Assembly (NCBI RefSeq): GCF_037040815.1
Contig: NZ_CP146232.1
Coordinates: 1,240,001-1,304,000, forward strand
Source: Pararoseomonas sp. SCSIO 73927
GTDB lineage: Bacteria > Pseudomonadota > Alphaproteobacteria > Acetobacterales > Acetobacteraceae
Length of the DNA: 64,000 bases
Direction: 5' to 3'
The notes beneath the pieces were generated by a model, which had not been told where the DNA came from, did no database searches, and saw only the letters and a list, made by a program, of their open reading frames with translations. The position numbers were made by a program, and so were the translations under genes. Positions 58,138 to 64,000 of this stretch are shown here, piece after piece. How positions within the stretch are numbered: position 1 is the stretch's first letter; every line of letters begins with the position of its first letter.

Positions 58138-60212
58138 GCTGCTGCCTCCTCGCGGCTGGCCGCGCCTGTTATGATGACATTGCCCAGGTGATCCACCCGC
58201 GCGATGAGGCCGGGGTCGACCACGGTGGTGGCATCCGGCTGCTCCAGTATGGCCGGGCCATGCACCACGGCGCCCACCGGCAGGTCGAGGCGCGAGAGGA
58301 TCGCCGTCTCATGCCATGCGCCGCCGAACCAGACCGGCCGTGTACCGCGCTGAGCTGCCTCCATCGAGGCGCCGGAACCGGGCGCCAGGGCGGACAGGTC
58401 GAAGTGCGGGCGCCGGCCGACGGCGGCGGTGCGCAGGTTGACGATGCGCGCTGGCACGCCGGTGAGCAGGCGGCTGAAGCTGGCCTGATAGGCCGCCTCG
58501 AAGGCCTGCCGGATCGCCGCCTCCGTCACCCCCGTCGTGCCCTCCGCAACCTCGAGAGGCAGCGGCACCGAGACCGTGTGGGTCTGCCCGGCATAGTGCA
58601 TGTCGAGCGCGAAAACCGTGTCGATCCGCTCCACCGGCAGTCCGGCATCGGCGACCACGGCGCACAGGGCCCTGGCTTCCGAAACCATCAGGCGGTCCAG
58701 CGCAGCGGCGTCCACGCCATCCAGGGAGAGGCTGACGGTGCGAACCCCGTCATGCCGGATATCCGCGATGACGCAGCCCAGTGCCGAGTTGATGCCGGGG
58801 AAGCGCGGCACCAGCGCCGCCTTCAGCCCGACATCGCGAATCAAGGCGCCGGCATGCAGCGCACCGCCGCCGCCGAACGGCACGGCGGCGAAGCGCGCCG
58901 GGTCATGCCCGCGCTCGATCGAGACGAGGCGGATGGCGCCGGCCATATGACCGTTCGCGACGCGCAGGATGGCCTCCGCGGCCGCCATGGCGTCGAGGCC
59001 GAGCGGGCGACCGACATGCTCCAGGATGGCGGCCTTCGCCGCCTCCACGTCCAACCGATCGAGGCCGCCGCCGATCGGGCGTTCCGCATTGATGCGGCCG
59101 AGCACGACATTGGCGTCCGTCAGCGTCGGGCGCGTGTTGCCCCCGGCGTAGCAGACAGGCCCGGGGCGCGATCCCGCGCTCTCCGGCCCCACCTGCAGCA
59201 GCCCGCCGGCATCGACGCGGGCGATGGACCCGCCGCCGGCGCCGATGGTGGTGATCTCGATCATCGGCGTGCGGATCACCAGGCCGAAATCAATGGTGGT
59301 CTGCGCCGCCAGCGCGGTCTCGCCGTCGACCACCAGCGACACGTCGAAGGAGGTTCCGCCGAGATCGCCTGTGACCACGTCGGGGAAGCCGGCCGCGCGC
59401 GCGATGGCAGCGGCCGCGATCACCCCGGCGGCCGGGCCCGAGAGGGCTGTCCGCACAGGCATGCGCCTGGCTGATTCGGTGGACATGACGCCACCGTTGG
59501 ACTGCACGATGTGGAAGCGCCCGGTGAAGCCGTCGCCCTGCAGCGCCGCGTCGAGTTTCCCGAGATAGGAACCCACCACGGGCTGCAGGTAGGCATTCAG
59601 CGCGGTGGTGGAGGAGCGCTCAAACTCGCGGATCTCCGGCAGGATCTGGGAGGAGCAGGAGATGGAATCGCCTGGCCAGACCTCGGCCGCCGCGGCCAGG
59701 GCGGCCCTCTCGTTCTCCGGATTCGCATAGGCGTTGATGAAGACGATAGCGAGCGCCTCCGCCCCCTGCGCGACGAGCTGCCGCACGGCCGCGCGCACGG
59801 CCTCGGCATCAACGGGCTGGCGGACGGTGCCATCGGCCAGGATGCGTTCATCCACCTCCAGCCGGAAATCGCGGTCGACCACGGGGATGAAGTCGCCCCA
59901 GAGACCCCAGGTGCGCAGCCGATCGCGGCGGCGCATCTCGATCACGTCGCGAAAGCCGCGCGTGGTGATGAGGCCGACCTTGGCGCCCTTGCGCTCCAGC
60001 AGCGCGTTGGTGCCAACCGTGGTGCCGTGGACAACGGAGGCAAGGTCGGAGACGGCGCCGAACTGCCGGAGGCCGTTGAGGAAGCCCACCGCCTCGTCGC
60101 CGCGGTTCGAGGGAACCTTGGCGGTGCGGAAGCTCCTGCTCGCCTCGTCGAAGAGGAAGAGATCGGTGAAGGTGCCGCCGACATCGACACCGACGACCTT
60201 GGCGCCGCTCAT
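58134..60212 (-). CDS. hyuA: Hydantoinase/oxoprolinase family protein, subunit A
   Basis: 692 residues, close to the HyuA norm. The N-terminal actin-like ATPase motif DVGGTFTD (10-17) is followed by STVVHGTT-like LASVVHGTTVGTNALLERKG, the central DLGGTSFDVSLV phosphate loop, and GGGGALHAG. Family members with HyuB carry out ATP-dependent hydrolysis of cyclic amides (5-oxoproline, N-methylhydantoin, caprolactam) or carboxylation (acetone/acetophenone). Coupled by ATGA to hyuB and to the next gene. Confidence 0.9.
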   Translation of the reverse strand: MSGAKVVGVDVGGTFTDLFLFDEASRSFRTAKVPSNRGDEAVGFLNGLRQFGAVSDLASVVHGTTVGTNALLERKGAKVGLITTRGFRDVIEMRRRDRLRTWGLWGDFIPVVDRDFRLEVDERILADGTVRQPVDAEAVRAAVRQLVAQGAEALAIVFINAYANPENERAALAAAAEVWPGDSISCSSQILPEIREFERSSTTALNAYLQPVVGSYLGKLDAALQGDGFTGRFHIVQSNGGVMSTESARRMPVRTALSGPAAGVIAAAAIARAAGFPDVVTGDLGGTSFDVSLVVDGETALAAQTTIDFGLVIRTPMIEITTIGAGGGSIARVDAGGLLQVGPESAGSRPGPVCYAGGNTRPTLTDANVVLGRINAERPIGGGLDRLDVEAAKAAILEHVGRPLGLDAMAAAEAILRVANGHMAGAIRLVSIERGHDPARFAAVPFGGGGALHAGALIRDVGLKAALVPRFPGINSALGCVIADIRHDGVRTVSLSLDGVDAAALDRLMVSEARALCAVVADAGLPVERIDTVFALDMHYAGQTHTVSVPLPLEVAEGTTGVTEAAIRQAFEAAYQASFSRLLTGVPARIVNLRTAAVGRRPHFDLSALAPGSGASMEAAQRGTRPVWFGGAWHETAILSRLDLPVGAVVHGPAILEQPDATTVVDPGLIARVDHLGNVIITGAASREEAAA

Positions 60213-61873
60213 GCCAGGTTCTCCGGCGCCACGTAGCCCAGCCGCGCATCGCGCGCCGAGGCCGCCGGGTCGCGCAATGCCGGATCGCCCCAGCCACCGC
60301 CCCCGGGCGTCTCCAGGCGTACGCTCTGCCCCGCGCCAAGCTGGATGTCGGTGATTTTGGACACCATGGGCGGCGTTCCCCTTCCCTCCGCCGTAGCCCA
60401 GGAGAAGCGGTTGAGCGCGGCCGAACCGCCGCCTCCCACGCCGAAGGGCGCGACCTTGCCGCGCTCTCCCAGTAAGGAGACGCTGGCCGGCACCAGTGCC
60501 TCGATCTCATAGACCGCGCCGAGGCCGCCGCGGTGCTCGCCCACGCCCGCAGAACCGGGTCGCAGCGCCCACTGCTTGAACATCACGGGATAGGCAGCCT
60601 CCAGGATCTCCACGGGCGGAATGGTTGCCGTGGAGATGGGGTTGTTGGCGTGGCTCAGCCCGTCGCTCTCCGGATTGCCGCCGAGCCCGCCGCCGAAGAA
60701 GGAGAACATCACCCAGCGCGAGCCATCCTTCCGGTACCCGGCCATGGAAAGCGCATTGATCGTGCCGAAGGGCGCCGCAGTGGCGCGAGCCGGGTCGGCC
60801 TTGGCCAGGGCGCCGAAGATCACGCCGATTAGCCGGAGAACCGTCTCGGTGTAGCCCGCCATCGGATGCGGCGCGCCCGCGCCGAGCAGCGTGGTACCCG
60901 GCACCACGAAGCGAATGGGTCGCAGGCAGCCGGCATTGGCCGGCACCTCGGTGAACACGTGCTTGAGCGCGACGTAGCAGCCCGCGATGGTGGTGGCGCG
61001 GCTGATGCTGACCGGTCCCTGCGCGGGCGCCGAGGAGCGGGTGAAGTCGAGCACCATCTCCTCCCCCGCGATGGTGAGGTCGAGCGCGATGGTCAGCATC
61101 TCGTCGGTGATGCCGTCATTGTCCAGCACGTCCTCGAAGGCATAGGTGCCGTCGGGCAGGCCGGCGATGGCGGCACGCATCAAGGCTTCCGCACGGGCGG
61201 AGAAGGCGGTGAAGGCACCCTGGACAAGCTCCTCGCCGTGCTCGTCGATCAGTGCGCCGAGACGGCGCTCGCCGAGATCCAGCGCGTTCAGCTGCCCGTT
61301 CAGGTCGCCCCAGTTGGAGGCGGGCACGCGGGAATTGGCCGCCAGGATGTCCACGATGTCCTGGTTGATCCGGCCATCCCGCATCAGGCGCACGGGCGGG
61401 ATCCGGAAGCCTTCCTGGAAGCTCTCGGTTGCCTTGGGGTTGTAGCCGCCGGGCACGTTGCCGCCGACATCCAGCCAGTGCCCGACCGAGGCGATCCAGC
61501 AGAACAGCGTGCCCTGGCGGAAGACCGGCCGCACCAGGCGGAAGTCGTTGAGGTGGGTGCCTCCCTCGTAGGGATCGTTGAAGAGGAAGGTGTCGCCCGG
61601 GCGCAGGTCGCCGTCCCGCGCCACCTTGTCGATCACCACCTTCACGGCAAAGGCCATGGCACCCACGAAGATGGGGAGGCCGCTCGTACCCTGCACGAGG
61701 GTCTCGCCGGTCTCGGCATGGTACAGGCCGTGGCAGGCGTCCTTCGCCTCGGCGATGATCGGGTTGAAGGCGGAGCGGAACAGCGTCGCGTCCATCTCGT
61801 CCGCGATGCCCTCCAGCCGTCCCTTGAGAATGGCCAGCGTGACGGGATCCGGCGTCATGGAGACCTTCGTCAC
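60209..61873 (-). CDS. hyuB: Hydantoinase/oxoprolinase family protein, subunit B
   Basis: 554 residues. HyuB landmarks: VTLAILKGRLEGIADEMDAT at the start, FNDPYEGGTHLNDFRLVRPVF, GGNVPGGYNPKATES, DFTRSSAPAQGPVSI, and a late LGAGQSVRLETPGGGGWGDP. It is the catalytic or partner subunit of the HyuAB complex. Starts at 61873, overlapping the lyase stop by ATGA. Substrate not evident; uptake and lyase genes in the operon suggest a branched organic acid or heterocycle. Confidence 0.9.
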   Translation of the reverse strand: MTKVSMTPDPVTLAILKGRLEGIADEMDATLFRSAFNPIIAEAKDACHGLYHAETGETLVQGTSGLPIFVGAMAFAVKVVIDKVARDGDLRPGDTFLFNDPYEGGTHLNDFRLVRPVFRQGTLFCWIASVGHWLDVGGNVPGGYNPKATESFQEGFRIPPVRLMRDGRINQDIVDILAANSRVPASNWGDLNGQLNALDLGERRLGALIDEHGEELVQGAFTAFSARAEALMRAAIAGLPDGTYAFEDVLDNDGITDEMLTIALDLTIAGEEMVLDFTRSSAPAQGPVSISRATTIAGCYVALKHVFTEVPANAGCLRPIRFVVPGTTLLGAGAPHPMAGYTETVLRLIGVIFGALAKADPARATAAPFGTINALSMAGYRKDGSRWVMFSFFGGGLGGNPESDGLSHANNPISTATIPPVEILEAAYPVMFKQWALRPGSAGVGEHRGGLGAVYEIEALVPASVSLLGERGKVAPFGVGGGGSAALNRFSWATAEGRGTPPMVSKITDIQLGAGQSVRLETPGGGGWGDPALRDPAASARDARLGYVAPENLA

Positions 61874-62748
61874 GCCTGCTTCTCCTCGTAGCGGCGCCCG
61901 AGCGCCAGCATCTCCGGCGTGCCGATCACCGCGTTCAGCTCGGTGAAGTCGAACATGCGATTCGAGAAGGGCGCGTTGGAGCCATGGGCCGCGAGTGAGC
62001 GGTAGTAATCCTGCGCCGTGCGGGCCAGGGCCCGCGCGATGCCGCCGGGAAAGATCACGAGGCGGAAGCCCATCTGTCCCAGTTCCCCGGAGGTGGAGAT
62101 CGGCGTGTCGCCGCCCTCCACCATGTTCGCCATCAGCGGGCAGGCACTGCCCAGCACCTGCACGATCCTGGCCATCTGCTCGCGGTCACGCGGCGCCTCG
62201 ACGAAGAGAATGTCGGCCCCGGACTCGGCGTAGATCGCAGCCCGGTCGAGCGCCGCCTGCAGCCCGTCCGTCGCCACGGCATCCGTCCGAGCGATGATCA
62301 GCGTCTCCTCGCTGGCGCGCGCATCCACGGCCGCGCGGATCTTGCCGGCCATCTCGGCAGCGGAGATAAGCGACTTGCCCTGCAGGTGGCCGCAGCGCTT
62401 GGGCAGGGTCTGGTCTTCCAGCTGGATCGCCGTCGCGCCTGCGCGCTCGAACATCCGCACGGTGCGCTGCACGTTCAGCGCGTTGCCGTGGCCGTTATCG
62501 GCATCCACCACCAGGGGAAGCGCCACGCGGTCGCGGATCAACGCCACCGTCTCCGCCATCTCCGTCATCGAGACGAGCCCGATATCGGGCCGGCCAAGGC
62601 GCGTATAGGCAATGGCGGCGCCCGATACGTAGAGGGCCTCGAAGCCCGCAGCCTCGGCCAGGCAGGCGGTCATGGCGTCGTAGATGCCGGGGGCGGTGAC
62701 AGGGCGGGGGTCCGCCAGCCGCTGCTTCAGGAGGGTCGTGCTCATCAT
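61870..62748 (-). CDS. Isocitrate lyase/PEP mutase-family lyase (second copy)
   Basis: 292 residues. Catalytic loop Lys117-Arg118-Cys119-Gly120-His121 (TLPKRCGH) and metal Asp82/Asp84 (VVDADNGHGN). It differs clearly from the 49468 paralogue, with Arg replacing the second Lys of KKCGH. Likely splits a 2-hydroxy- or methyl-substituted dicarboxylate into pyruvate plus an acid, possibly a late step after HyuAB. ATG 62748 or 62745. It follows livF by 13 bp. Confidence 0.8.
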   Translation of the reverse strand: MMSTTLLKQRLADPRPVTAPGIYDAMTACLAEAAGFEALYVSGAAIAYTRLGRPDIGLVSMTEMAETVALIRDRVALPLVVDADNGHGNALNVQRTVRMFERAGATAIQLEDQTLPKRCGHLQGKSLISAAEMAGKIRAAVDARASEETLIIARTDAVATDGLQAALDRAAIYAESGADILFVEAPRDREQMARIVQVLGSACPLMANMVEGGDTPISTSGELGQMGFRLVIFPGGIARALARTAQDYYRSLAAHGSNAPFSNRMFDFTELNAVIGTPEMLALGRRYEEKQA

Positions 62749-62761
62749 TGCCTCAAGGGCC

Positions 62762-63472
62762 TTACAGGCCGAGATAGACGCGGCGGAGTTGGGGGTCGTC
62801 GCGCAGGGTTGCGGCGGGCCCGTTCAGGGCGAAGGCGCCGTTCTCCAGGATGAAGCCGCGCGATGCGATCTCGAGGGACTGCACCACGTTCTGCTCCACC
62901 AGCAGGATCGGCAGCCCCTCCGCGTTCAGGCGGCGGATCAGGGCGAACATCTCCTCCACCAGCAGCGGGGAGAGGCCGAGGGAGGGTTCATCGAGGATCA
63001 GCAGGCGGGGCTCCGCCATCAGGCCGCGCCCGATGGCGAGCATCTGCTGCTCCCCGCCGGACAGGGTGCCGGCGAGTTGCCGGGCGCGCTCCCGCAGCTG
63101 CGGGAACGTCTCGAAGACGCGGTGGAGGTTGGCGCCGCGCCGGGGGCGGCCACGGCGGTAGGAGCCGAGCTCCAGGTTCTCCTGCACGCTCATGTTCGGG
63201 AAGATCCGGCGCCCCTCCGGCACATGGATCAGCCCGGCCTCGACGATGGCGGCGGGGGTTGCGCGGTCCAGCCGCATGCCGTCGAAGGTGATCGCGCCGG
63301 CACGGGCCGGCAGCACGCCGGAAAGCACCTTGTTCAGCGTCGTCTTGCCCACGCCATTGGCGCCGAGCACCGCCACGATCTCACCCGCGGCCACCGCCAT
63401 GTCGAGGCCGCGCAGCACCTCCACCGGGCCGTAGCCGGCGCGCAGGCCCGTGATCTCAAGCATGCGTGCCAT
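62762..63472 (-). CDS. livF: Branched-chain amino acid-type ABC transporter ATP-binding protein (LivF-like)
   Basis: 236 residues. Walker A GANGVGKTT, Q-loop region VPEGRRIFPNMSVQENL, signature LSGGEQQ, Walker B LLILDEP and H-loop-type LLVEQN are all present. The VPEGR and VEQN forms are typical of LivF. Overlaps livG by 17 bp. With LivG, LivH/M and a binding protein, which must lie to the right of the window, it drives uptake of amino acids, amides or other organic acids. Confidence 0.93.
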   Translation of the reverse strand: MARMLEITGLRAGYGPVEVLRGLDMAVAAGEIVAVLGANGVGKTTLNKVLSGVLPARAGAITFDGMRLDRATPAAIVEAGLIHVPEGRRIFPNMSVQENLELGSYRRGRPRRGANLHRVFETFPQLRERARQLAGTLSGGEQQMLAIGRGLMAEPRLLILDEPSLGLSPLLVEEMFALIRRLNAEGLPILLVEQNVVQSLEIASRGFILENGAFALNGPAATLRDDPQLRRVYLGL

Positions 63473-64000
63473 CGGTCGCGTTAGGGCTCACGCTCTGGGC
63501 CGCAATCCTCGCGGCGGCGCCATGGCCGAGGTAGGCCTCGATCACCCGCGGGTCGGCCGTGACCTCGCGCGGGGCCCCGGCCGCGATCATGCGCCCGCCC
63601 GCGAGCACGTGGACATGGTCGCAGAGGTTCATCACCGCCTGCATCACGTGCTCGATCATCAGGATGGTCACGCCGCGCGCGCGGATGCCGCGGATCACCG
63701 GGATGATGTCGCGCACCTCCGAAGGATTGAGGCCGGCCAGCACCTCGTCCAGCAGCAGCAGGCGCGGCTCGGTGGCCAGGGCACGGGCGAGCTCCAGCCT
63801 CTTGCGGCCGGAGACCGTGAGCGCGGAGGCCTGGGCATCGAGCATCGAGGCCAGCCCCACCTCCTGCGCCACGGCCTCGGCGATGTGGATCGCCTCGGCC
63901 CGGCCGGCATGGCGGAGATAGGCGCCGACCGAGATGTTCTCGCGCACCGTCAGCCCGGCGAAAGGCTGCACGATCTGGAAGGTACGGGCCATACCTCGCG
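63456..64000 (-). CDS. livG: Branched-chain amino acid-type ABC transporter ATP-binding protein (LivG-like), C-terminal part
   Basis: Frame is open to the right edge (…GMARTFQIVQPFAGLTVREN), so the N-terminus with Walker A lies beyond the window. Visible: Q-loop area ARTFQIVQPF, signature VSGRKRLELARALA (Ser-Gly-Arg instead of Ser-Gly-Gly), Walker B RLLLLDE and ILMIEHVM, characteristic of LivG. The Walker B Glu is followed by VLAGLNP as in LivG. Partner of LivF. Confidence 0.9.
   Translation of the reverse strand, partial: RGMARTFQIVQPFAGLTVRENISVGAYLRHAGRAEAIHIAEAVAQEVGLASMLDAQASALTVSGRKRLELARALATEPRLLLLDEVLAGLNPSEVRDIIPVIRGIRARGVTILMIEHVMQAVMNLCDHVHVLAGGRMIAAGAPREVTADPRVIEAYLGHGAAARIAAQSVSPNATDGTHA

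Overview
The window is very GC-rich, densely coded alphaproteobacterial DNA. The gene content fits an environmental, aromatic- and organic-acid-using member of the Acetobacteraceae (Roseomonas-like). This rests on extreme GC codon use, eleven apparently intact Bug/TctC-type periplasmic binding proteins plus the remains of two more, many LysR regulators, and eroded IS3/IS5-type transposase fragments. The genus is an inference. No rRNA, tRNA or CRISPR array was seen.

Layout. 0-4 kb: the tail of a CPA1 cation/proton antiporter, then a LysR regulator divergent from a crotonase / NTF2-like / carboxymuconolactone-decarboxylase-like operon. 4-12 kb (minus): an aromatic meta-cleavage operon (FAD monooxygenase, VOC extradiol dioxygenase, FAH-family hydrolase, NTF2-like protein, three Bug proteins) headed by an IclR regulator. 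12-14.3 kb: LysR divergent from an alpha/beta hydrolase with an apparent Cys nucleophile. 14.5-18.3 kb: LysR divergent from aldarate catabolism genes (5-dehydro-4-deoxyglucarate dehydratase and ketoglutarate-semialdehyde dehydrogenase), ending in a Bug remnant. 18.3-23.2 kb: LysR divergent from an enolase-superfamily enzyme, two Bug proteins and an HD-domain protein. 23.3-26.2 kb (minus): Rieske dioxygenase alpha and beta subunits with a Bug protein.

26.8-36.5 kb (minus) is a long, translationally coupled operon. It holds a LysR regulator, a VOC ring-cleavage dioxygenase, LigJ, LigK, a 4,5-dihydroxyphthalate decarboxylase homologue, three Bug proteins plus one internally deleted copy, LigI and a DUF1932 dehydrogenase. 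It reads as a phthalate/protocatechuate 4,5-cleavage route that lacks the usual LigAB and LigC. 36.5-40.6 kb: IS3 and SDR remnants, then a MarR-headed thiol-redox group. 41-44.8 kb: a MocR regulator, a catalase-related protein and a hydrolase-fold protein, with repeated GGTCCGGTT motifs. 44.7-47.7 kb: a nitric-oxide-response unit with an HPP-CBS membrane protein, an NsrR-like repressor, two perfect palindromes and flavohaemoglobin.

48.4-55.6 kb: a LacI regulator divergent from a TauD dioxygenase / Bug / aconitase-family large and small subunits / ICL-PEP-mutase-family lyase / Bug operon. It resembles the dimethylmaleate hydratase plus dimethylmalate lyase pair. 56-64 kb (minus): LivG (partial), LivF, a second ICL/PEPM lyase, HyuB, HyuA, an isochorismatase-fold protein lacking the nucleophilic Cys, and an FAD oxidoreductase, nearly all joined by ATGA overlaps. 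Several of the catabolic blocks are separated by degenerate transposase fragments, so the region looks assembled from modules.
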